A DNA stretch of 5,891 bases. Source: CAZNNH01 sp964574335 (GTDB lineage Bacteria; Acidobacteriota; Vicinamibacteria; Fen-336). The position numbers were made by a program, and so were the translations under genes. Location of the stretch: contig CAZNNH010000270.1 in assembly GCA_964574335.1 (NCBI GenBank), forward strand, positions 1 to 5,891. Direction: 5' to 3'. The notes beneath the pieces are model-generated. The model ran no database searches. It was not told where the DNA came from and saw only the letters and a list, made by a program, of their open reading frames with translations. Shown piece after piece: positions 1 through 5,891 of the stretch; the stretch's first letter is position 1; each line of letters begins with the position of its first letter.

Positions 1-350
1 AGGTGGTGCAGGAAGCCGATGCCGAAGAGGAGGACCAGCCGCCAGGCGAAGCGGCCCCGGAAGTCGATGCCCCGCCGGTCGGCCCGGTCCATCTGGATGA
101 AGAAGCTCAGCCCGAACAGCAGCGAGAAGAGGATGTAGAACTTCCCGACCAACAGGATCTGGTCGAAGCCCATGACCACCTTGTCGCCGATCCGCGACAT
201 GACGAAGTTCTGCTGGGCCTCGGGCATGGGGGCGCCGAGGTACATCTCCACCATGTGCACCAGGGCCACGCCGGCCAGGGCGAAGCCCCTCACGGCATCC
301 ACGACGTGGATCCTCGGGAAGCCCGTCCCCGACGAGAGCGTCGTCGACAT
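1..350 (-). CDS. DUF418 / YeiB-like membrane protein, N-terminal part (truncated by window edge)
   Basis: Reading leftward from an ATG at 350-348, an open frame of 116 complete codons runs off the window. Residues 17-34 read VVDAVRGFALAGVALVHM, which matches the R-G-F-A-L-x-G signature at the start of DUF418/YeiB proteins. Residues 70-85 (KFYILFSLLFGLSFFI) match the second conserved block, K-F-x-x-L-F-S-x-L-F-G. Three hydrophobic segments are visible, at about 19-38, 62-85 and 103-116, the last one cut. The family is a set of inner-membrane proteins of about 350-420 residues with an acyltransferase-like fold; substrates are mostly unknown. A purine-rich leader with GGTGG five bases before the ATG, and AAAGGA further up, supports the start. 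It lies 163 bases downstream of the GH16 gene on the same strand with no clear terminator between, so it could be the distal gene of that operon. Confidence 0.82.
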   Translation of the reverse strand, partial: MSTTLSSGTGFPRIHVVDAVRGFALAGVALVHMVEMYLGAPMPEAQQNFVMSRIGDKVVMGFDQILLVGKFYILFSLLFGLSFFIQMDRADRRGIDFRGRFAWRLVLLFGIGFLHH

Positions 351-513
351 ACGATCCACCGTCCTTTCCGGGATGGCGGGCGACGCGCGGGGGCCAGGCG
401 TCCAGCAACGGCAAGCCCCCGCGAGCCCCCAATACGACGAGACGACCGGGCTCAATTGCCTCTACGGTCCCGGGCGTCCTGGGGTTCCCTGGTCGCCGCC
501 CTGGCTCGTTCGC
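351..513 (-). other. Intergenic gap/leader between GH16 gene and DUF418 gene, with inverted repeats
   Basis: No gene is visible in these 163 bases. They hold a perfect 9-bp inverted repeat (CGCGGGGGC at 386-394, GCCCCCGCG at 415-423, 20-base loop) and a 6-bp one (GAGCCC at 423-428, GGGCTC at 448-453, 19-base loop). The two repeats share base 423, so one RNA could form them as stacked or competing hairpins. Neither is followed by a run of T on the minus strand, so an intrinsic terminator is not supported. Promoter-like fragments on the minus strand are weak: TTGAGC-N15-TATTGG, and GGAAC-N17-CGTA in the style of ECF sigma sites. Confidence 0.5.
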
Positions 514-1680
514 CTACGGCCGCTCGCGGGGAGCGGCCGCGGCGATCTCGCCGCAGTCTCCCGAGCCGTTGGGCGTGTGAAGGGAAGAAGTGCCCTGCTG
601 ATACAGCCGAACGTAGTCGAGATAGAGGGCGGCCTCGGAGAAGTCCGTCACCTCGAAGGCGCCGCCCAGTGTCCCCCCGGCCGCCAGGTTGGCGATCAGG
701 AAGTGCGGCCGGCGCAGCTCCTCGGCGTTGTCGTCGGTGATCTCGAAGCGGGCCTGTGGCTCGCCGTCGATGAAGAACCGCAGCTCGTTCGCCGTCCACA
801 GCAGGCCGTAGGTGTGCCACTGGCGGTGCGGGAACCCGGCCCGGCCCACGAACACATGGCCACCGTCCTCGCCGCGGCAGTGCGGGTTCCCGGGGCCGTT
901 GACGTCTTCCGGCCAGGAGCTGCAGGCGTCCACGCGTCCGCTGGCCTCGTCCCGGAAGAGCACGTTGTACCCCATGTGGCGCCCCGGCGACGAGTACTCC
1001 ATGACGTCGACCTCGCCGCAGGCGGGCCACGGCACCCCGGTCCCTTCGGAGTTGCAGTCGGGGCAGGGTCCTTCGCGGATGCGGTCGCCGAGCATCCAGA
1101 CCGCCGGCCACAGGCCCGACTCGGGAACCGCCCGATCGTGCTGCGGCAGAAGGGCCGAGAACTCCAGGTACCCGTACCGGAAGGTCAGGTCGTGCTTGGT
1201 GATCACCCGCCCCGACGTCACCGGATAGGAGCGGAGGGCCGAGCCGTCTCCGCCCCGAAACGCCCAGTCCTCGGCGCAGTCGGGGTCGGCGGGCTCGGCG
1301 GGAAGCTCGGAGACGGCGTACGGCGAGCCGTCGGCCTTGCCGCAGTTGATCGGCAGGTTGCGCAGCCGCAGCTCCATCATCCCGCTCCGCTGGCACAGGT
1401 TGTAGCGGTCCGGGTGGCTGTCGCACTGCCTGCGGGTGTAGCCCTGGATCTCGCCGTTCACGTGGAGGAGCTGGGGCGTCCAGACGGGGTCGAGCGCCGA
1501 AGCCGGCTGCCCGCCGTCCCGGACACCGCCGAACTCGTCGGCCCACGCGCACGTGTACCCTTCCGGAACCAACCGCGAGTGGCGGGGGCCCGCCTCATCA
1601 GCCGACGCCGGACCGGTCGCCAGCAGACATCCGATCACCCCCACCCCTGCCCCGAGGGCGCGAGCGGCGGATGGGGTCAC
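514..1680 (-). CDS. Secreted glycoside hydrolase family 16 protein (laminarinase-like beta-glucanase), cysteine-rich
   Basis: The 388-residue product is a GH16 enzyme, most likely an endo-beta-1,3(4)-glucanase acting outside the cytoplasm. The retaining-enzyme signature GEVDVMEY is at 222-229, with E223 as expected nucleophile, D225 as the assisting aspartate and E228 as acid/base. Other family blocks are GEIQGYT (76-82), GLWPAVWMLG (189-198), WHTYGLLW (288-295), FFIDGE (302-307), FLIANLAAGG (327-336) and YLDYVRLYQ (353-361). The N-terminus is an export signal: R7, a hydrophobic stretch, then an ASA site ending at 27; V-I-G-C at 15-18 also resembles a lipobox. The chain has 11 further cysteines, several in insertions, including CPDC at 206-209. 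The GTG start overlaps the TGA of the upstream membrane protein gene (GTGA, 1677-1680) and has no strong Shine-Dalgarno of its own, which implies translational coupling. The open frame continues upstream, but that part lies over the membrane protein gene and is not used. The exact substrate cannot be read from sequence. Confidence 0.93.
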   Translation of the reverse strand: MTPSAARALGAGVGVIGCLLATGPASADEAGPRHSRLVPEGYTCAWADEFGGVRDGGQPASALDPVWTPQLLHVNGEIQGYTRRQCDSHPDRYNLCQRSGMMELRLRNLPINCGKADGSPYAVSELPAEPADPDCAEDWAFRGGDGSALRSYPVTSGRVITKHDLTFRYGYLEFSALLPQHDRAVPESGLWPAVWMLGDRIREGPCPDCNSEGTGVPWPACGEVDVMEYSSPGRHMGYNVLFRDEASGRVDACSSWPEDVNGPGNPHCRGEDGGHVFVGRAGFPHRQWHTYGLLWTANELRFFIDGEPQARFEITDDNAEELRRPHFLIANLAAGGTLGGAFEVTDFSEAALYLDYVRLYQQGTSSLHTPNGSGDCGEIAAAAPRERP

Positions 1681-2588
1681 GGCTCGGCGGCCGCGAACGG
1701 ATCTTCGCCGAGCTGACGCAGCAGCTCCAGCGACCAGGCCCGCTCGAAGTAGTAGATGGGCTGCAGCAGCGTCTGACGGACGACCGGCAGGAAGCCCAGA
1801 CAGCAGGTGAGACAGCCGGCCAGGAAGCCCACGGCCATCAGCACCGCCGCCAACACCGCCTTCAGGAGCACGTAGACCAGGAAGGCCGCCGGGTGGGCCA
1901 CCACCATCCCCATGGCCACCTCGAGCGCCTGCCGGCAGCCGACCTTCCGGCGGAACTGGATGGGGGCCACGAAGTCCCGCAGCAGCACCGAGGCCAGGCC
2001 GGCCACGATCAGGACGCAGACGAGCAAGAAGCCCAGGAAGACGAGGGCCAGCAGCCTGGACAGGCGGAACCCCTGGTGGTGAAACGACAGGCCCAGGATC
2101 ACCCCCGGCACCACCAGCGCCAGGACACCGGCCAGCGTCAGCAGGATCAGGCCCAGGTTCCAGACGAAGTAGTCCTTGGCCTGGACCCGGTTCCGGCGCC
2201 AGGTCCGGACCACGTGGGCGCCGCCGGTGGCCACGTTGTCGACGTACATGAAGACGCCACGGCTGTTCAGCCAGACCACCAGGACCACCACCAGCAGCAC
2301 CAGGGCCACCACGCAAAGGGCCAAGCCGACGGTCCAGCCCAGGTCGAGCCACCCCGGGATGCTCGGCCCGAAGCCGGCCACTCCATCCCCCCGGGTCGAG
2401 GAGCCGCCGCCGCCGGTGCCGCCTCCGCTCCCCATCGCCCGGCCACACTGATCGAGGAACGCCACGAACCCCAACGCCAGCCATCGGTCGAACCGAAAGG
2501 GGAAGAGCTGTCGCCGGGTCCGCTCGACGGCCTGCTGGGCGGCGTCGATCGGGGAGATCCGGGGAGCTGCGGTCGCTGTCGAGGCCAT
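1677..2588 (-). CDS. Multi-pass membrane protein of unknown function (resembles DUF7544/DUF4013-type proteins)
   Basis: The product has 303 residues from the ATG. A GTG two codons upstream (2594) is possible, but the ATG sits 8 bases from AGGAGG, a better spacing. A cytoplasmic-looking N-terminus (about 10-40) carries an amphipathic helix and R-x-x-L-F-P-F-x-F-D-R-W-L-A-L-G, a pattern I associate with DUF7544-like membrane proteins; this family call is from memory and uncertain. A Gly/Ser-rich loop follows (52-64). Membrane segments are at about 84-106, 141-168 and 179-203, and one or two lie within 232-272. Between the first and second is a basic stretch (R-T-W-R-R-N-R, 128-134), and N-terminal to the last pair is another (F-R-R-K, 212-215). 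There are no catalytic motifs, and no ABC or secretion signatures. It is the first gene of the leftward operon and is coupled to GH16, so a role at the envelope linked to that enzyme is possible but unproven. Confidence 0.8.
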   Translation of the reverse strand: MASTATAAPRISPIDAAQQAVERTRRQLFPFRFDRWLALGFVAFLDQCGRAMGSGGGTGGGGSSTRGDGVAGFGPSIPGWLDLGWTVGLALCVVALVLLVVVLVVWLNSRGVFMYVDNVATGGAHVVRTWRRNRVQAKDYFVWNLGLILLTLAGVLALVVPGVILGLSFHHQGFRLSRLLALVFLGFLLVCVLIVAGLASVLLRDFVAPIQFRRKVGCRQALEVAMGMVVAHPAAFLVYVLLKAVLAAVLMAVGFLAGCLTCCLGFLPVVRQTLLQPIYYFERAWSLELLRQLGEDPFAAAEP

Positions 2589-2596
2589 CGTCACTT

Positions 2597-2602
2597 CCTC
2601 CT
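2597..2602 (-). promoter_or_regulatory. Shine-Dalgarno site that decides the start of the membrane protein gene
   Basis: On the minus strand the sequence is GGAGGAGGAAGTGACGATG. AGGAGG lies 8 bases before the ATG at 2588-2586, whereas the in-frame GTG at 2594 sits only 2 bases after it. The GTG would have to use the first GGAGG at 5 bases. The ATG is favoured. Confidence 0.65.
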
Positions 2603-2610
2603 CCAGGTGG

Positions 2611-2640
2611 AACCTACGCGCCGGACGTGTGGCCCGTCAA
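2611..2640 (-). promoter_or_regulatory. Candidate sigma70-type promoter for the membrane protein-GH16 operon
   Basis: Read on the minus strand there is TTGACG (2640-2635), an 18-base spacer, and TAGGTT (2616-2611). The -35 matches 5 of 6 consensus bases and the -10 matches 3 of 6. This degenerate -10 is common in high-GC bacteria. Transcription would start near 2604, which leaves a very short leader that begins almost at the Shine-Dalgarno site. Confidence 0.5.
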
Positions 2641-2670
2641 GGCGGAAAGGGGCGGATCTTCGAGGTGAGC

Positions 2671-2699
2671 TTGACCTGGGCAACCGGGCGCAGGATCAT
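2671..2699 (+). promoter_or_regulatory. Candidate sigma70-type promoter for the FucP-like symporter gene
   Basis: TTGACC (2671-2676, 5 of 6 to consensus), a 17-base spacer and GATCAT (2694-2699, 4 of 6) are well placed upstream of the ATG at 2764. A start near 2706 would give a leader of about 58 bases that opens with the 2710-2739 inverted repeat. It is divergent from the leftward promoter; the two -35 boxes are about 30 bases apart. Confidence 0.4.
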
Positions 2700-2709
2700 C
2701 GCGTCCATT

Positions 2710-2739
2710 CCGGGCGTGCCGAGACGAGATCACGCCCGG
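2710..2739. repeat. 9-bp perfect inverted repeat in the symporter leader: possible operator or mRNA hairpin
   Basis: CCGGGCGTG (2710-2718) and CACGCCCGG (2731-2739) are exact reverse complements around a 12-base centre. The arm centres are 21 bases apart, about two helical turns, which suits a dimeric repressor. In RNA it would be a GC-rich stem at the 5' end of the symporter message, just before the Shine-Dalgarno. No T-run follows, so it is not an intrinsic terminator. Confidence 0.5.
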
Positions 2740-2747
2740 GCCTTGGA

Positions 2748-2753
2748 AGGGAG
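2748..2753 (+). promoter_or_regulatory. Shine-Dalgarno site that fixes the symporter start
   Basis: AGGGAG, within GGAAGGGAG (2745-2753), lies 10 bases before the ATG at 2764. A GTG at 2629 in the same frame would add 45 residues, but it has no ribosome binding site, runs through the likely promoter, and its translation does not look like an FHS protein. Confidence 0.65.
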
Positions 2754-2763
2754 CCTCGAGCCC

Positions 2764-4158
<1,395 letters not shown>

Positions 4159-4164
4159 GCGGGA

Positions 4165-5034
4165 TCAGTAGACGAGCTTGTTCAGGGGATACTCGACGAT
4201 CCCCTCGGCGCCGGCCCGCTTGAGCTCGGGGATGATGTCCCGGACCACCCGCTCGTCGATGATGGTCTCGAGCGCCACCCACTCCGGGTCCGCTAACGGG
4301 CTGACGGTCGGACGCCGCAGGGCGGTGAGGGTGGCCAGCACCGTCTCCACCTGGCTCCGCGGCACGTTCATCTTCAGCCCGACCTTCCCCTCGGCGGCCA
4401 GCGCGCCGCGCAGCAGCAGCGCCAGGTTCTCGAGCTTCGTCCGCTTCCAGGGGTCGGCCCAGGCCTCGGGGCTGGCCAGCAGCAGGTTCTTCACCTCGAG
4501 CACGGTGTCGATCACCCGCAGGCGGTTGGCGCGCAGCGAGCTGCCGGTCTCGGTGATCTCCACGATGGCGTCCGCCAGGTCTGGCGGCTTGACCTCGGTG
4601 GCCCCCCACGAGAACTGGATCTCGGCCGACACCCCCCGCTCCTCGAAGTAACGTTTGGTGACGTTCACCAGCTCGGTGGCGACCCGCTTGCCGTTCAGGT
4701 CCTCGGCCCGCTGGAACGACGAGTCGGCGGGCACCGCCAGCACCCACCGGCAGGGCTTGTGCGTCTGCTTGGAGTAGACCAGCTCCGTCACCGGGACCAG
4801 GTCGGCGCCGCTGTCGAGGTGCCAGTCGCTGCCGGTGATCCCGGCGTCGAGGACCCGCTGCTGGATGTACCGCGAGACCTCCTGCGCCCGTACCAGGATC
4901 GCCTCGATCTCGGGATCGTCGACGGTCGGGTAGTACGAGCGGTCCGAGACGGCGATCTCGTAGCCGGCCCGCTCGAACAGGCGGACCGTCGACACCTGCA
5001 GACTTCCCTTGGGTAACGCCAGCTTGAGAGACAT
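4165..5034 (-). CDS. hisG: ATP phosphoribosyltransferase, long form with C-terminal regulatory domain
   Basis: HisG (EC 2.4.2.17) joins ATP and PRPP to give phosphoribosyl-ATP, the first committed step of histidine synthesis, in the cytoplasm. The 289-residue length fits the long, HisZ-independent form. The catalytic part shows LALPKGSL (5-12), VLDAGITGSDW (61-71), ATELVNVTKRYF (119-130) and the PRPP-binding loop DAIVEITETGSSLRAN (155-170). Residues from about 214 on, starting AEGKVGLKMNVP, form the HisG_C domain, which in this family binds histidine for feedback inhibition and supports hexamer formation. The ATG follows an AGGAGG (5050-5045) with a 10-base gap. No other his gene is in the window. 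With a convergent gene 6 bases downstream and a divergent gene upstream, it is probably monocistronic. Confidence 0.96.
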   Translation of the reverse strand: MSLKLALPKGSLQVSTVRLFERAGYEIAVSDRSYYPTVDDPEIEAILVRAQEVSRYIQQRVLDAGITGSDWHLDSGADLVPVTELVYSKQTHKPCRWVLAVPADSSFQRAEDLNGKRVATELVNVTKRYFEERGVSAEIQFSWGATEVKPPDLADAIVEITETGSSLRANRLRVIDTVLEVKNLLLASPEAWADPWKRTKLENLALLLRGALAAEGKVGLKMNVPRSQVETVLATLTALRRPTVSPLADPEWVALETIIDERVVRDIIPELKRAGAEGIVEYPLNKLVY

Positions 5035-5044
5035 TCGAGATGGG

Positions 5045-5050
5045 CCTCCT
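5045..5050 (-). promoter_or_regulatory. Shine-Dalgarno site of hisG
   Basis: AGGAGG on the minus strand, 10 bases from the ATG at 5034-5032. It is a perfect anti-16S match and supports MSLKLALPKG as the true N-terminus, which also agrees with the usual HisG start. Confidence 0.7.
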
Positions 5051-5061
5051 GATCCCGATCC

Positions 5062-5091
5062 GGCCCCGCCTCGGACCCTGGAGGCGGCGCC
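5062..5091. repeat. Hairpin in the hisG leader
   Basis: CCGCCTC (5066-5072) and GAGGCGG (5081-5087) are perfect reverse complements with an 8-base loop. After one C-C mismatch the stem extends by three pairs (5062-5064 with 5089-5091). In hisG mRNA this GC-rich stem would lie between the likely transcription start and the Shine-Dalgarno. The leader has no run of histidine codons and no T-run, so classical his attenuation is not supported. Confidence 0.45.
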
Positions 5092-5097
5092 ATCACA

Positions 5098-5127
5098 AAG
5101 GTAGAGAGTTTACTACCGACGGCGCAA
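5098..5127 (-). promoter_or_regulatory. Weak candidate promoter for hisG
   Basis: On the minus strand, TTGCGC (5127-5122), an 18-base spacer and TACCTT (5103-5098) resemble the TTGACG-N18-TAGGTT promoter of the other divergent region. Each box matches only 3 of 6 consensus bases. A start near 5091 would put the 5062-5091 hairpin at the very 5' end of the message. The spacer and -10 overlap a short inverted repeat (GGTAG 5100-5104, CTACC 5113-5117) that could be a protein site. Confidence 0.3.
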
Positions 5128-5202
5128 GACAGCTCGGAGGCCGCCACCGCCCCGGTTCACCTGGAAGCCGCGGCGCTGCTGCGCTACGCTCCCTGGTGGC
5201 CC

Positions 5203-5880
5203 TTGTCCACCCATCCCGCCCACCTCGACGACGCCCGCCTCCTCTTCGACTACCTCTACCTCCGCGACCCCGAGCCGGCAGCGGCCGACGTGGTGATCGG
5301 CTTCGGGCACTTCGACATGAGGGTGCCGCGCCGGTGCCTGGAGCTCTACCGACAGGGGCGGGCGCCCCTGATCGTCTTCACGGGCGGGATCGGCGCCGGG
5401 ACGGCGGACCTGGGACGCCCCGAGGCCCAGGCCTTCCTCGAAGAAGCCCGCCGGGCCGGCGGCGTGCCGGAGGAAGATATCCTCGTCGAGGATCGGTCGA
5501 CGAACACCGGCGAGAACCTCGAGGCGACGGCACGCCTGCTCGGGGAGCACGGCCGCCCGCTGGGATCCGACGGGGGGATCGGCAGCGCCCTGATCGTGGC
5601 CACCGCGTACCGCCAGCGCCGCGTCCTTCTGACCTGCCGCCTCCTCCAACCGGGCGTTCGCTTCATCAATGCCCCGCCGGACACCACCTTCGACGCCGAG
5701 CGCTCGATGTTCGCGGAGAAGGGCCAGGACCTGGTGGCCCTGCTCGTCGGAGAAACGAAGCGGCTGCTCGAGTACCCGGCTCGGGGCTTCTGCCTCCCGG
5801 CCGATATCCCCGCGGAGGTCCTGGCCGCCTACTCACGCGCCGGCCGGGGTCCTCGCTCAGCGATCCCCGAGCGGTGGTAG
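5203..5880 (+). CDS. YdcF-like DUF218 domain protein
   Basis: The 225-residue product from a TTG start belongs to the DUF218 family and most resembles soluble E. coli YdcF rather than membrane-anchored SanA-type members: it has no hydrophobic N-terminal anchor. Shared blocks are a VVIGFGH strand and turn (30-36), FTGGIGAGT (59-67), VEDRSTNTGENL (95-106), with ATAYRQRR (133-140) as the equivalent of YdcF's QDPTMQRR, and a tail RGFCLPADIPAEVLAAY (194-210) like YdcF's F-P-A-E-V segment. The fold is a Rossmann-like nucleotide-binding type; E. coli YdcF has been reported to bind S-adenosylmethionine, but no reaction is established for the family. Between an in-frame stop at 5050-5052 and 5203 there is no ATG, GTG or TTG codon, so TTG 5203 is the first standard start. 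Its Shine-Dalgarno (GGTGG, 3 bases away) is poor. Divergent from hisG with a 168-base gap; no functional link seen. Confidence 0.85.
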   Translation: MSTHPAHLDDARLLFDYLYLRDPEPAAADVVIGFGHFDMRVPRRCLELYRQGRAPLIVFTGGIGAGTADLGRPEAQAFLEEARRAGGVPEEDILVEDRSTNTGENLEATARLLGEHGRPLGSDGGIGSALIVATAYRQRRVLLTCRLLQPGVRFINAPPDTTFDAERSMFAEKGQDLVALLVGETKRLLEYPARGFCLPADIPAEVLAAYSRAGRGPRSAIPERW

Positions 5881-5891
5881 CCCTGGGGGCA

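Noticed and set aside
386..453. Intrinsic terminator after GH16
   Set aside because: Stable stems exist, but no T-run follows on the minus strand and the loops are long.
172..1716. A 514-codon plus-strand frame opposite GH16
   Set aside because: It covers the antisense of a clear GH16 enzyme and has no ribosome site or recognisable motifs.
1681..2484. N-terminal extension of the GH16 frame to 656 residues
   Set aside because: The extra part is an out-of-frame reading of the membrane protein gene; a signal peptide begins right at GTG 1680.
2629..2763. N-terminal extension of the symporter by 45 residues from a GTG
   Set aside because: No ribosome site, not similar to FHS proteins, and it would overlap the likely promoter; ATG 2764 has a good Shine-Dalgarno.
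5035..5100. A histidine attenuator before hisG
   Set aside because: A hairpin is present, but there is no leader peptide with consecutive His codons and no terminator T-run.
5113..5649. A 178-codon minus-strand frame opposite the YdcF-like gene
   Set aside because: Antisense shadow; the plus-strand frame carries clear DUF218 blocks.

Overview
This GC-rich window reads as ordinary chromosome from a free-living, high-GC, probably Gram-negative bacterium. The codon third positions are strongly G/C, sigma70-like promoters resemble TTGAC-N18-TAGGTT, and Shine-Dalgarno sites are clear for three of the six genes. Acidobacteriota, Gemmatimonadota or Myxococcota would fit, but nothing here fixes the phylum. 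I see no mobile elements, CRISPR arrays, tRNA or rRNA genes.

Layout, left to right. (1) Positions 1-350, minus strand: the N-terminal third or so of a DUF418/YeiB-like membrane protein, cut by the window edge. (2) 514-1680, minus: a secreted, cysteine-rich glycoside hydrolase of family GH16 (laminarinase-like beta-glucanase) with the intact catalytic ExDxxE motif. (3) 1677-2588, minus: a multi-pass membrane protein of unknown function. Its stop codon overlaps the GH16 GTG start by four bases, so the two are translationally coupled; the DUF418 gene may be the third member of the same transcript. (4) 2589-2763: a divergent control region with a candidate promoter for each side and a 9-bp inverted repeat in the leader of the rightward gene. 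(5) 2764-4158, plus: an FHS-family (FucP-like) sugar:proton symporter of the major facilitator superfamily. (6) 4165-5034, minus: a long-form HisG (ATP phosphoribosyltransferase), convergent with the symporter with a 6-base gap. (7) 5035-5202: a second divergent control region. (8) 5203-5880, plus: a YdcF-like DUF218 protein with a probable TTG start.

Functional reading. The left two thirds look like a small carbohydrate-related cluster: a secreted glucan hydrolase coupled to a membrane protein, facing a sugar importer across a shared control region. That link is inferred from position; no dedicated regulator or binding protein is present. The right third is unrelated: hisG lies between a convergent and a divergent neighbour, so it is probably transcribed alone, away from other histidine genes. 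The points most worth a second look are the GH16-membrane protein coupling, the cysteine-rich insertions in the GH16 enzyme, the Asp-to-Asn change at the key proton-site position of the symporter, and the leader hairpins. I found no convincing case for an entirely new biological system.
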